64,000 nt of DNA from an uncultured Lachnospiraceae bacterium (GCA_947305245.1 CAMZDG010000003.1:62001-126000); one strand, 5' to 3'; shown: positions 1 through 8,017, counted from the first letter of the stretch. The notes: generated by a model from the letters alone, not told the origin. Translations and numbers: made by a program.

Positions 1-384
1 CATCTGGCGCGATCGAAGGTTGCTTCCCTCGCCTTCCCTTTCGTGGAGCTTGTCCGCGTTTTTGAAATGCCTCCCCTGGCTGAGCTTGCTTGAATACCCT
101 CCGTTTGAAGTGCCTTCGCCTTCTCTTTCTTCAAGTTTCTTTTGAAGCTCCGATGCAGCTTCGGAAAGCTCCTGCACACCGCTTTTCGCGGCTCCCGTTA
201 CGAGACGGACGGCAGACTCGGCTATCTCCTCGTTTTCCGCCCGTTCCTCCTTGTCATCCCCCGCACTGCCGGGAGCTTTGCCCTCAGAAGGCGGGGAGGA
301 TCCGCCGCCTTGCTTTCTTCTCCTGCCTCCGAAAGTCCTTCCTCCAGGCATGCCATTGTTCAGTTTTGGCGTTTGCTTTCTCAT
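1..384 (-). CDS. N-terminal part of a conjugation protein, probably CD1108-family cell-wall hydrolase (runs off window)
   Basis: The reading frame is open for 128 codons from an ATG at 384 to the window edge and has no stop inside the window. The start overlaps the stop of the VirB4 gene in an ATGA, a strong sign of translational coupling. The visible part is hydrophilic and low-complexity: a basic Arg/Lys stretch, a Gly/Ser/Pro-rich linker, then a charged helix rich in Glu and Lys. No catalytic domain is reached. In CTn-type elements of Clostridia, the gene after virB4 usually encodes a large CD1108-family mobile element protein with lysozyme or NlpC/P60 domains that opens peptidoglycan for the mating channel. 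The assignment rests on this order, not on a domain seen here. It could be another T4SS accessory protein. Confidence 0.55.
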   Translation of the reverse strand, partial: MRKQTPKLNNGMPGGRTFGGRRRKQGGGSSPPSEGKAPGSAGDDKEERAENEEIAESAVRLVTGAAKSGVQELSEAASELQKKLEEREGEGTSNGGYSSKLSQGRHFKNADKLHEREGEGSNLRSRQM

Positions 385-2876
385 AGACTGACTTCCTTTC
401 CGCCCTCATGCCTAAGTAGCGTCTTCGTCTCGCCCTTTTCAGCCTCGTCCCTTGCCGCCTCTTCCTTCGCGATCTCGGACCGCTCGGAAAGCCTCGTCGT
501 CATGATGCGGTAGAGCTCCACGTCCGTCGGAAACCTGTCAACGAAGGGCAAAATAACGTTGCCGTAAAAGATCAGGCCCTCGCCCGCTCCGGAGTGCGTC
601 ACGTACGAAAGCTGGTACGGGCTGATGTTCAGCTGCTTTGCCAGGATCTGCCGATCCCCCACGGCTTGGTTCAGCATGTAGATGAAGTCCGAGTTCTCGA
701 AGATGTTCTCCACCTCCTTGGAGGACAGCAGGTCCTTTACGTTCTGCGTGATTCCCGTAGGAATCCCGCCCCACTTTCGAAACCTCTTCCAGATCTCCAC
801 CGTGTAGGCCGCGGTCTGATCCTCGCGAAGTAAAAGGTGCATCTCGTCCATGTAATACCTGGTCGATTTTCCCAGGGACCTGTTTTCCGTCACGCGCCCC
901 CAGACCTGATCCTGCACGACCAGCATGCCGATCTTTTTCAGCTGCTTTCCAAGGTCCTTGATGTCGTAGCAGACAAGCCTGTTCGTCACGTTCACGTTGG
1001 TCCTGTGGTTGAACACGCTCAGCGACCCCGTAACGTAGATTTCAAGGGCCGTCGCCACGTGCCTTGCCTCTTCCTCGCCCTGTTTTAAGAGTTCGTCATA
1101 AAGGTCCTCCAGAAGGGGCATTTTCTCCGGCCTTGGATCCTCGAAGTACCTTTGGTAAATCTGATGAATGCAGCGGTCAATGACCGTCTTTTCGATGGGT
1201 TGCAGGCCTTCCTTTCCGCCCACGATCAGCTCGCACAGCGACAATATAAAGTCCGCCTTCAGTGCCACCGGGTTGTCATCGTCCGAATAGTTCGCGTTGA
1301 TGTCCATAGGATTAATGAACTGCGAGCTCGTGGGGCTGATCCTGATGACCTGCCCTCCGAAGCGGTCCACCAGCGGCGAGTACTCCGATTCGGGATCACA
1401 GATGATCACGTCATCGTCCGTTACGAGAAACGCGTTCGCTATCTCCCTTTTTGCCGCGAAGGACTTACCGGAACCGGGGGTTCCGAGGATCAGGCCGTTC
1501 GGGTTTTTAAGGAGCTTTCGGTCCACCATGATCAGGTTGTTTGATAGGGCGTTCAGGCCGTAGTAAAGGCTCTCCTTCCCCGACTGAAAAAGCTCCTGCG
1601 TCGTAAAGGGCACGAGGATCGCCGTGCTTGAGGTAGTCATTCCCCTCTCCACGTCCACGAGGTTGTTTGCAAGCGGCAGGGAGCTCATCAGCCCCTGCTC
1701 CTGCTGAAAGTCAAGCCGCACAAGATTACAGTTGTGCTTCTGCGCGATGGACTTCGCCTGGAACACGTTGTTCTCCAGCTCCTCCTGCGTCTTCCCCGTG
1801 TTCATGATGAGGAAAGTCAGAAGGAACATCCTCTCGTTCTGGGACTGGAGCTCCTTGAGGAGTGCCTTCGCGTCCTTTCCGAAGGTTGCAAGGTCCGACG
1901 GGATGATGTCCATGTCGTAGCCCGCTCGCACCGCCTTCTTCTGCTCCTCGATCTTGCTCCGGTCAAGCTCCGTGATGGTGTGCTTTACCGTCTTGATCGC
2001 GTCGTTCTGGTCCACCGAATGCAGGTGCATCGTGACCACCTGGCTTGATTCCATGTTCAGGAAGTCCGCCAGCAGCGCGTCACTGATCTCGGACGCGTCG
2101 ATCGATAAAAAGCTTACCGCCCCGAAGGTGCTTCCCATCTCAAACCGCTTTCCGTTGGGGAAGTGGAAGCTGCTCGGCGCGATGAAGTCCTTTACCGTAA
2201 GTCCCGTGGGTTTCAGCCACTCCCAGTCAAACAAAAACCTGTCGCTCTCCCCCACGTGAAAGATCCTGTGCATCAGGGCGAGGCGCTCCCTTCCGTTTAG
2301 GGTCCTTGCGCCAACGCCCAGCTTCTTAAAATTGTTCATGAGGTCCGTCTCCACGTGGATGAGCCTTGGCTTTGCCGCCCTTACGCTCTCCGCGTGGATA
2401 CCGAAGGTCAGGTACTTCAGCTTCGAAAGTCCGTTGTTTCCTGCCTCCATCTGATGGAACAGCATGGAACTGTACTCGTCGCGCACGCCGTTAAACTCGT
2501 CCTTCTTGTGCGGGATCGCGATCCCCGTCCGGAATTCCGAAAGGTCCGTCTCCGCGTTTACGAAGGAAAGCTCAAAATGGATCGTGCTGTCAAAGAAGTT
2601 TAAGAAGGAGCACCACTGCTCAAATATCTCCGTCTTGTCCTCCTGCTGCGCCAGCTGATAGTTTAAGTCCTGAAACTGGATCGTCTTCGTGTAGTAATCG
2701 CTTCCGACCCTGCAGATCCCGTCCTGAAACATCCGGTCGAAGGGAATGCTCTGCTGCGCGGTCCTCGGAACGCCGTCATCACGGCCTGCCGCTTCCAGGA
2801 TCCTTCTTACTTCCCTTTGCTCCGCACGGGTCAGTCCCTGCGGGATCGTTACTTCGCTTTTCTTTTTCCAAGGCAC
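381..2876 (-). CDS. virB4: VirB4-like conjugal transfer ATPase (CD1110 family)
   Basis: An 831-residue protein of the VirB4/TraE family, the cytoplasmic ATPase that powers assembly of the mating channel and substrate passage. The N-terminal half is the long VirB4 domain without an obvious nucleotide site. The C-terminal half has a Walker A motif GTPGSGKS near residue 465 and a Walker B-like segment YYMDEMHLLL near residue 680, followed by a conserved TQNVKDLL segment typical of the family's RecA fold. Length is normal for the family. The start overlaps the end of the PrgI gene by 28 bp and the stop overlaps the next gene in an ATGA, so the three are one translational unit. Identity as VirB4 is secure; the CD1110 subfamily name is inferred from gene order. 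Confidence 0.93.
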   Translation of the reverse strand: MPWKKKSEVTIPQGLTRAEQREVRRILEAAGRDDGVPRTAQQSIPFDRMFQDGICRVGSDYYTKTIQFQDLNYQLAQQEDKTEIFEQWCSFLNFFDSTIHFELSFVNAETDLSEFRTGIAIPHKKDEFNGVRDEYSSMLFHQMEAGNNGLSKLKYLTFGIHAESVRAAKPRLIHVETDLMNNFKKLGVGARTLNGRERLALMHRIFHVGESDRFLFDWEWLKPTGLTVKDFIAPSSFHFPNGKRFEMGSTFGAVSFLSIDASEISDALLADFLNMESSQVVTMHLHSVDQNDAIKTVKHTITELDRSKIEEQKKAVRAGYDMDIIPSDLATFGKDAKALLKELQSQNERMFLLTFLIMNTGKTQEELENNVFQAKSIAQKHNCNLVRLDFQQEQGLMSSLPLANNLVDVERGMTTSSTAILVPFTTQELFQSGKESLYYGLNALSNNLIMVDRKLLKNPNGLILGTPGSGKSFAAKREIANAFLVTDDDVIICDPESEYSPLVDRFGGQVIRISPTSSQFINPMDINANYSDDDNPVALKADFILSLCELIVGGKEGLQPIEKTVIDRCIHQIYQRYFEDPRPEKMPLLEDLYDELLKQGEEEARHVATALEIYVTGSLSVFNHRTNVNVTNRLVCYDIKDLGKQLKKIGMLVVQDQVWGRVTENRSLGKSTRYYMDEMHLLLREDQTAAYTVEIWKRFRKWGGIPTGITQNVKDLLSSKEVENIFENSDFIYMLNQAVGDRQILAKQLNISPYQLSYVTHSGAGEGLIFYGNVILPFVDRFPTDVELYRIMTTRLSERSEIAKEEAARDEAEKGETKTLLRHEGGKEVSL

Positions 2877-3274
2877 CGTCCGTCCCTCCCTTCCGTCTTT
2901 TGTTTGCCGCGTATGATCGCGTTAATTGCCCTCTGCGCCTCCATTTGACGCTCAAGGGCGGAATACCTGTTGTCCGTTTTGTAAGGCCTCTCCTTGGGCC
3001 TTATGAATGTTGCCTCGATGAAGTGTCCGAGGATGACCTCAAGGTGCCTGCCGTTCTTCTCGTACATTGCGAGAAAGAAAAACGGCATCATGACGACCAT
3101 CATGCAGATGGCCGCCGTGCTTACGCCGCAAAACCGCTTGACCAAGAAGAAAAACGGCACTCCGATGAGCGCCGCCAGGCCAAAGCAGACAAGCTGCCGT
3201 TTCGTCAGGTTAAACATCACCTTGCTCTTCACCTTCGTTAAGTCTCGAGGCACCGATACGTATGATGCTGCCAT
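2849..3274 (-). CDS. prgI: PrgI family conjugation membrane protein
   Basis: A 141-residue protein with two closely spaced hydrophobic helices (about residues 28-47 and 52-70). It opens with the family-typical pattern VSVPRDLTKVKSKVMFNLTK and ends in a charged cytoplasmic tail. PrgI proteins are the VirB3-like inner-membrane partners of VirB4 in Gram-positive type IV secretion systems. The gene lies between the VirB6-like and VirB4 genes and overlaps the VirB4 start, the standard order prgH-like/prgI/prgJ(virB4). The motif, size and position agree, so confidence is high. Nothing is unusual apart from the overlap. Confidence 0.9.
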   Translation of the reverse strand: MAASYVSVPRDLTKVKSKVMFNLTKRQLVCFGLAALIGVPFFFLVKRFCGVSTAAICMMVVMMPFFFLAMYEKNGRHLEVILGHFIEATFIRPKERPYKTDNRYSALERQMEAQRAINAIIRGKQKTEGRDGRCLGKRKAK

Positions 3275-3336
3275 TTCTAATTCCTTTCCGATTTAGGGAA
3301 CTTTTGGGTTGATTTCCTCCGCGTCCGTTCCCCAGT

Positions 3337-4203
3337 TTAGTGGGCGTGAAGGATTGACTTGGCCACCGAACCCGTCTTAAACAAAGTAAACACCAAAAGG
3401 ACCGTGTAGCCCATGACTCCCCAAAGGGAAGCGATGATGTCCGAAGTGAACGACACCGTCTGGATCAGCACCGCGTAGATGCCGACGCACACCATGATCA
3501 GGAACCCCTGAAAACCAAGCGCGAACAGCGACCTAAGATAGTTCTGTCCCATCATGCTCTGCTCCCTGTTTCCAAAGGTCGCAAAGGGGATCGGCGCCAG
3601 GCTGACCATCAGGTAGATCTCGATCATTCTCGCGTACACGATGACGAAAATGAGCACCGAAAGCACGTAGATCAAAAACTGCACGATAAAAGACTGCAAA
3701 AAGATCGCAAAGAGCGATCCCGTCTGCGTCGCCTCCAGGGTCGCCTGAATCGTGCGAAGCGCGCTTGCGTCGATCGCCGTGCTTCCCGCAATGATGCCGC
3801 CTGACCTTGACACCACGTGCTGCGCCACGTCAAACACCGCCATGGTAATGTTCATCGTGTTTGAAACAATGTATACCGCCACAAAGGTCTTAAATGTCCA
3901 CTTAAAAAAGATCCAGGATTCGAAGTTAGCCAGGTTGTTGTGACTGATGACCAGCTGGATCAGCTCATAACATGCAATGAAAGTCAGGATAATTCCTGCA
4001 ATCGGCATGATCACGTTCTCCGAAATGTTTCGGATCATGTTGTAAATCGCAGGCGAGAAGTTGGCAGGCGTCCTGCCAACCTCCGTCGCGATCTGCCCCA
4101 CCTGACGGTTCACCGAATCGAAGGTGTTGCTCACGTTGTTCATGATGCCGTTGATAAGCACTCCCCGCAGCCATTCGTCAATGATGTCTCCTATGCTGCT
4201 CAT
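3337..4203 (-). CDS. VirB6/TrbL-like polytopic conjugal transfer protein (CD1112 family)
   Basis: A 288-residue integral membrane protein with about six hydrophobic segments. An amphipathic N-terminal part begins MSSIGDIIDEWLRG and a segment near the middle reads WTFKTFVAVYIVSNTMN. This fits the VirB6/TrbL-like channel component found between Maff2 and PrgI in CTn-type elements. It would form the inner-membrane part of the mating pore. The gene is 62 bp upstream of prgI and 97 bp downstream of Maff2 in the same direction. Sequence conservation in this family is low, so the call depends on topology, length and synteny together. Confidence 0.85.
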   Translation of the reverse strand: MSSIGDIIDEWLRGVLINGIMNNVSNTFDSVNRQVGQIATEVGRTPANFSPAIYNMIRNISENVIMPIAGIILTFIACYELIQLVISHNNLANFESWIFFKWTFKTFVAVYIVSNTMNITMAVFDVAQHVVSRSGGIIAGSTAIDASALRTIQATLEATQTGSLFAIFLQSFIVQFLIYVLSVLIFVIVYARMIEIYLMVSLAPIPFATFGNREQSMMGQNYLRSLFALGFQGFLIMVCVGIYAVLIQTVSFTSDIIASLWGVMGYTVLLVFTLFKTGSVAKSILHAH

Positions 4204-4300
4204 GCTGCCTCCCGCTTCTTTTTACCGATTAGGGTCACGAAATGGCCAGGCGACTTTCCGCCTGACCTTTCCGTGCCCGCCTTCCACACTTCCGGGCCGA

Positions 4301-4513
4301 TCAAAACAGTCCTGAAAGCAGGGGCACAAGGGTGATGCCGATCAGGGCCACGCCGCCGCCAGCCATGAGCTGCTTCATGCCCTGGGACTTTGCGCCGGGG
4401 TTATCGTTGCCGTAACCCTCCATCAGGTTGATTGCTCCCCAAATGCCAAGACCTGCACCAAGAGCGATTACGAGAGTCTGAAGTACGCCTACTGCGCTGT
4501 TAAAAAATGCCAT
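4301..4513 (-). CDS. Maff2 family mobile element protein
   Basis: A 70-residue protein beginning MAFFNSAVGVLQTLV, with two hydrophobic helices separated by a short polar loop rich in Gly, Asn and Asp (EGYGNDNPGAKSQG). This is the hallmark of the Maff2 family, a VirB2/pilin-like small membrane protein of CTn-type conjugative elements. The ATG at 4513 was chosen because GGAGG lies eight bases upstream. A longer reading frame to 4735 would run through two strong terminators and is rejected. The gene opens the channel block (Maff2, VirB6-like, PrgI, VirB4). Confidence 0.9.
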   Translation of the reverse strand: MAFFNSAVGVLQTLVIALGAGLGIWGAINLMEGYGNDNPGAKSQGMKQLMAGGGVALIGITLVPLLSGLF

Positions 4514-4672
4514 GTTAAATTCCTCCGTTTTTTGATTGTTGTTTGGTTGTTTGTTTCTGGCGGGGCTTGTGTTCCCAATGCGTCGGCCAAACGCTTCGGT
4601 GAATGTCCCCGCGGCTTCCTTATGCAGTTGTCGTTTCCGGAATCCGTCGACTGATTTCCGGATATGCGCGCA

Positions 4673-4704
4673 TAAAAAAAGCCTGACTCCGAAGAGACAG
4701 GCTT
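4673..4704 (-). terminator. Strong rho-independent terminator (second of two after the tRNA-like gene)
   Basis: On the minus strand an AAGCCTG arm, a T-T mismatch, CTC, a TTCG tetraloop, GAG and CAGGCTT are followed by seven T residues. The UUCG loop makes this very stable. It lies upstream of Maff2, so it separates the HEPN/tRNA cassette from the channel genes. Maff2 must then use its own promoter in the 4514-4670 gap or receive read-through. Confidence 0.85.
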
Positions 4705-4708
4705 GCTT

Positions 4709-4724
4709 GGAAGCAGCTGCTTCC
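4709..4724. repeat. Perfect 16-bp palindrome between two terminators
   Basis: GGAAGCAGCTGCTTCC is self-complementary over all 16 bases. It sits between the two minus-strand terminators. A second imperfect palindrome around a GTCGAC core lies near 4637-4661. Their role is unknown; possibilities are a protein site, an RNA stem or a transfer-related site. Confidence 0.6.
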
Positions 4725-4735
4725 GCTTTTTGCAT

Positions 4736-4769
4736 ATAAAAAACTCCTTGGCACTACGCCAAAGAGTCT
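4736..4769 (-). terminator. Rho-independent terminator directly after the tRNA-like gene
   Basis: On the minus strand ACTCTTTGGC, a GTAGT loop and GCCAAGGAGT (one mismatch) are followed by TTTTTAT. It begins about 10 bases after the 3' end of the tRNA-like gene, so it would end the HEPN/tRNA transcript. Confidence 0.8.
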
Positions 4770-4777
4770 TTTATAAA

Positions 4778-4851
4778 ACGGGCGACGGGATTTGAACCCG
4801 CATCTCGTAACTTAAATATTGTCACCGCTCTGCAAACTGAGCTACGCCCGT
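4778..4851 (-). tRNA. tRNA-like gene with a 9-nt anticodon loop
   Basis: The minus strand folds as a cloverleaf. It has a 7-bp acceptor stem (ACGGGCG with CGCCCGT), a D stem GCTC/GAGC, an anticodon stem GTGAC/GTTAC (one G-U), a 5-base variable loop GAGAT and a T arm GCGGG-TTCAAAT-CCCGT. The anticodon loop is AATATTTAA, nine bases instead of seven. If an A-A mismatch closes it, the loop becomes ATATTTA, which would give U33 and an AUU anticodon followed by an unusual U37. The D loop AGTTTGCA has U in place of invariant G18. No CCA is encoded. It lies 28 bp after the HEPN gene on the same strand. It may be a tRNA fossil, a non-translating tRNA mimic or an unusual suppressor; amino-acid identity is undetermined. 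Confidence 0.7.
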
Positions 4852-4879
4852 ATACCTAATTTCATATTCCCATTCTAGA

Positions 4880-5305
4880 TTACTTTTTTCTAGGCATGGC
4901 ATTTATGCGTTCAGTGATTGTTTCATCCCACTTCATCGCATCTTCCAGATCTGAAATGATCTTCTGTATACCCCAAATACTCTTTACAGTTCCCTCACTT
5001 GAAAATGTTATCGGATTAAGACCGCCAAAACATTGATGTGCCCAATAATTTCGTTTTTCCTTTAATTCCTTCAAGCCCTTAAAATCATCCTGGCTTAACA
5101 AAACAATGTGCTTTTGGTTTTGTATATCCTTAGTTTTCTGGATCAATAGTCCAAAAGGATCTGTCTCACAATCACGCAGCCTTTCAAACCATCCTCTTTC
5201 TTCATCAGCAAGCAATTCTGCGCAAATGCATTTCAATCTCATCTCGATTAGTTGATAATACTCTATTAGCCGACTGTGATAAACACGAAATTCTGTTTCA
5301 GTCAT
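4880..5305 (-). CDS. HEPN-domain-like protein, putative ribonuclease
   Basis: A 141-residue, largely helical, soluble protein. Near residue 87 it carries RNYWAH inside the segment LKEKRNYWAHQCF. This matches the R-N-x3-4-H catalytic signature of HEPN ribonucleases (seen in RnlA, LsoA, MNT-HEPN toxins, RloC/PrrC nucleases and Cas effectors). The rest matches no family I can name. The gene is more AT-rich than its neighbours and interrupts the usual virD4-Maff2 order. It has its own promoter with an inverted repeat and is followed by a tRNA-like gene and two terminators. A defence or toxin role is an inference. An alternative is a non-catalytic HEPN scaffold. A GAGG motif nine bases before ATG supports the start. 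Confidence 0.6.
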   Translation of the reverse strand: MTETEFRVYHSRLIEYYQLIEMRLKCICAELLADEERGWFERLRDCETDPFGLLIQKTKDIQNQKHIVLLSQDDFKGLKELKEKRNYWAHQCFGGLNPITFSSEGTVKSIWGIQKIISDLEDAMKWDETITERINAMPRKK

Positions 5306-5348
5306 ACCTTTTTACCTCACATCTGCTTCTATCTTTTCAGAACATCTG

Positions 5349-5382
5349 CCCCGATTATACCATGTAATCAGGGCAGCGTCTA
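5349..5382 (-). promoter_or_regulatory. Promoter and overlapping inverted repeat for the HEPN gene
   Basis: On the minus strand TAGACG (5377-5382) and TATAAT (5354-5359) are 17 bp apart, a fair -35 and a perfect -10. A 9-bp inverted repeat, CCCTGATTA with TAATCGGGG (5349-5373), overlaps the -10 and spacer, which is where a repressor would bind. The hairpin has no T tract after it, so it is not a good terminator for virD4. Confidence 0.65.
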
Positions 5383-5390
5383 CAAGCATG

Positions 5391-7145
5391 TCAGTTAATA
5401 TCAACAACTTCGTACTGGTCATTAGGCCGCAGTAACAGCTTATGATTTAAGAACTTCTCCACGTCAAACCAGTTCCTCTTGTCCGCATCCGCCGTTAGGT
5501 AATACTTCGGGTGCTTTGTCAAATCATACTTGTCGGAAAGAAACGGTCGCACGCCCCTGATCTGCACGATGCACTTGCTGCCGTCCATAACTGCCAACTC
5601 GTCGATGCTCATGAGGTCATGACCAAGCTTTTGATAGTTCATGCTGTAGCTGGGACTCATGCCCCTTGTCTCGCCAGTATTGTAGGTATCAATCGTCTCC
5701 TTACCCAGCGTGGCGTTCAGGTCCTTCAAGGTTGTCTGCTCGGATCCGCCAAGGAATACCTGCGAATCACAGTTGCCAATGATGGTGTCCGCATTGTCCT
5801 TATAGATTGCCTTCAGCTGAGACTTCGCCTGCAGCACGAGTGCCGCCGAAATCTCTCGGCTTCGAATCGTGGCCATAAGCTTCTCCAGATTGGGGATTTG
5901 GCCGATGTTCGCCGCCTCGTCGATCAGGCATCTAACGTGTACCGGGAGCCTTCCGCCGTACACATCATCCGCCTTCTCGCACAACAGGTTAAATAGCTGC
6001 GTGTACACCATGCTGATCAGAAAGTTGAAGGTTGCGTCCGTATCCGACATGATCAGGAACAGTGCCGTTTTCTTATCGCCCAGGGTATCCAATTCCAGCT
6101 CGTCATATGCCGTGATCTCTCGAAGCTCCTTGATGTCAAAGGGTGCAAGCCTCGCACCGCAACTGACCAGGATGGACTTTGCCGTCTTTCCCGCCGAAAG
6201 CTTATACTTGGCATATTGGCGCACCGCGAAGTGATCTGGATCCCTCTCCGCCAGTTCCTCAAACATAAGGTCAACGGGGTTCTTAAATTCCTCGTCATCC
6301 TCGCGCACTTCCATGGCGTTGAGCATTTCCAGGAGCGTTGAGAAGTTCTGTTCCTCCTCGGGAGCCTCGTAATGAATGTATCCGATCAGCGCGGAATACA
6401 AAAGTTTCTCGGCTTTCTCCCAAAATTCGTCACCACCCTTGCCTTCACCTTTCGTGTTGGCGATCAGCGTCGTGACGAGCTTCAGGATGTCCTTTTCGTC
6501 ATGCACGTAAGCAAACGGATTGTAATGCATGCTCTTTTTGAAGTTGATCGTGTTGAATATCTTCATCCTGTAACCGTTCTTCAAAAGGGCGTTGCCAACC
6601 TCGTTTACCACCGTTCCCTTCGGATCCGTGACGCAGTAGCTGGAGTGCATCTGCAAAAGGTTAGGCTTAATGAGGAATCTGGTCTTACCTGAACCGCTTC
6701 CACCTACGATCAGCAAATTCTTGTTCCTTGCGTACTTGGGATTGGCAGGTCTGGAATTCATCGTAATGCGCTCCGTCTGCGACAGGATCACGTTGTTTTC
6801 AAACACCGGATCCACATATGGCTCCACGTCTGCGGGCGTTCCCCACCTGGCGGAACCGTACTCCTGATTATGCCTGTATTTCTTTGCGTTCTTGCCCTTC
6901 AAATATACCGCCAAGCGAAGTCCACCCCCGACGGCAGCTCCAATCAGCAAGTCAAAGGGATGAAGGCTTGGCAGGGGATTGGAAAACGCCCTGCCAAAGC
7001 ACCCGTCCAAGATGAGACTCTGAATCCTCTCTGAGGCGTTCGTACCTGCGGTCAAACGCATTGCCTCTCCCAGGTTGGTCGCCACAGCACCGAGTATGCC
7101 ATACGGAAGGTTCAGGATCAAAAGCTTTTTTACGTTCTTCTTCAT
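5391..7145 (-). CDS. virD4: VirD4-like type IV coupling protein (CD1115 family)
   Basis: A 584-residue coupling ATPase that brings the relaxase-DNA complex to the mating channel. An N-terminal membrane region (about residues 1-90) is followed by the cytoplasmic ATPase domain with Walker A VGGSGSGKTRF near residue 150 and the TraG/VirD4 pattern YCVTDPKGTVVNEVG just after it. A Walker B-like segment CLIDEAANIGQIPNLEKL is seen near residue 415, and a typical QAKSQLKAIY segment follows. Length is normal for Gram-positive VirD4 proteins. The start overlaps the PcfB stop by four bases (ATGA). The identification is secure. Confidence 0.94.
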   Translation of the reverse strand: MKKNVKKLLILNLPYGILGAVATNLGEAMRLTAGTNASERIQSLILDGCFGRAFSNPLPSLHPFDLLIGAAVGGGLRLAVYLKGKNAKKYRHNQEYGSARWGTPADVEPYVDPVFENNVILSQTERITMNSRPANPKYARNKNLLIVGGSGSGKTRFLIKPNLLQMHSSYCVTDPKGTVVNEVGNALLKNGYRMKIFNTINFKKSMHYNPFAYVHDEKDILKLVTTLIANTKGEGKGGDEFWEKAEKLLYSALIGYIHYEAPEEEQNFSTLLEMLNAMEVREDDEEFKNPVDLMFEELAERDPDHFAVRQYAKYKLSAGKTAKSILVSCGARLAPFDIKELREITAYDELELDTLGDKKTALFLIMSDTDATFNFLISMVYTQLFNLLCEKADDVYGGRLPVHVRCLIDEAANIGQIPNLEKLMATIRSREISAALVLQAKSQLKAIYKDNADTIIGNCDSQVFLGGSEQTTLKDLNATLGKETIDTYNTGETRGMSPSYSMNYQKLGHDLMSIDELAVMDGSKCIVQIRGVRPFLSDKYDLTKHPKYYLTADADKRNWFDVEKFLNHKLLLRPNDQYEVVDIN

Positions 7146-7663
7146 CGTGCGTACTCCTTTCGTTTCTCCCGTTCCTTCCTGGCCATGTTCTTCGCAATTT
7201 TTCTGAACTTTTTTAGCTTTTCGCGGACGCTTGCCTTATCCTGCCGTTCCTGCTTCATTGTCCGTTTTGCCGCATATTCCCGGAGGACCTGCTCGATCAC
7301 GTCAATGTCCTTCGCCTTAAAGAACACGACATACTTTGGCTGTTCACCGCTCGTGTCTTTCACAACGGCATAGTCAACCCCGTACTTCTTTGCTATGCGA
7401 AAGAAATCCCGGATACCTTCATCGGATATGTCCATGCTGTTCAAGGTCTGTCCCTGCTGAATCAGATCCTTTACGGACTGTTTTCCAGTGACCGCAGCGT
7501 CTTTTTCTGCGGCTTTTTGCTCCACGATCTCCTGAAGTTGCCCAACCTTCTTTCTTGCATATTCGGCGAACTTTTTAAGCCCCTGATACAAGTTCTTTCC
7601 TGAAAGCTTAGACATGGAAATGGCGAGTCTTACGGTTTTGCCCGCTATGTCTTCGTTTATCAT
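7142..7663 (-). CDS. pcfB: PcfB family conjugation protein (DUF3801)
   Basis: A 173-residue protein with an N-terminal segment that reads INEDIAGKTVRLAISMSKL, a central alpha/beta part with IRDFFRIAKKYGVDYAVVKD, and a very basic C-terminal tail. This is the PcfB/DUF3801 pattern, an accessory protein encoded directly before the coupling protein in Gram-positive conjugative plasmids and CTn elements. PcfB of pCF10 is required for transfer and works with the coupling protein PcfC. The four-base overlap with virD4 supports a shared complex here. The high Lys/Arg content of the tail is consistent with binding DNA or membrane. Confidence 0.9.
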   Translation of the reverse strand: MINEDIAGKTVRLAISMSKLSGKNLYQGLKKFAEYARKKVGQLQEIVEQKAAEKDAAVTGKQSVKDLIQQGQTLNSMDISDEGIRDFFRIAKKYGVDYAVVKDTSGEQPKYVVFFKAKDIDVIEQVLREYAAKRTMKQERQDKASVREKLKKFRKIAKNMARKEREKRKEYAR

Positions 7664-7681
7664 GGTGCTTCCTCCCTCGTG

Positions 7682-8017
7682 CTACTCCAGGCTCTCCAGG
7701 ATTCCCTCCAGCGTGGTTGGCACCACCCTGTAATGCTTGGCGAGCGCCCTGTCCTCACGCACGTCATCGTTAACCTTCTTGCCGCATGCCACAAGCACCC
7801 TGGAGCAGCGAAGCAGGTCTTCCGACATCTCCCTGCGCTTCTTCTCTCCGTCGGGATCGTCCTCACTGATGATCCCGCTAAACGCCAACACGGGACACAA
7901 AGGAAGGTATCCAGCCTTCACAAGCTCCCCGCAATATTTCTTCGCCTGATCAGCGGCCTCTACCGGATTCTTGCTCCATGCCGCCGTTACGTATGCCCTT
8001 GGTATCGTTCTGCTCAT
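7682..8017 (-). CDS. DUF7768/DUF4406-like protein (nucleoside deoxyribosyltransferase fold)
   Basis: A 111-residue protein reading IPRAYVTAAWSKNPVEAADQ at the start, PLCPVLAFSGI in the middle and REMSEDLLRCSRVLVACG later. This is the Rossmann-like layout of small nucleoside 2-deoxyribosyltransferase relatives often carried on conjugative elements and phages. No catalytic function can be assigned from these motifs. It lies 18 bp upstream of pcfB in the same direction and 12 bp downstream of the next gene, so it belongs to the transfer operon. Possible roles are nucleotide sensing or salvage; both are speculation. Confidence 0.6.
   Translation of the reverse strand: MSRTIPRAYVTAAWSKNPVEAADQAKKYCGELVKAGYLPLCPVLAFSGIISEDDPDGEKKRREMSEDLLRCSRVLVACGKKVNDDVREDRALAKHYRVVPTTLEGILESLE

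Noticed and set aside
4301..4735. Longer version of the Maff2 protein with a 74-residue N-terminal extension
   Set aside because: The extension would be read through two strong terminators and a palindrome. The ATG at 4513 has its own GGAGG and gives the family-typical start.
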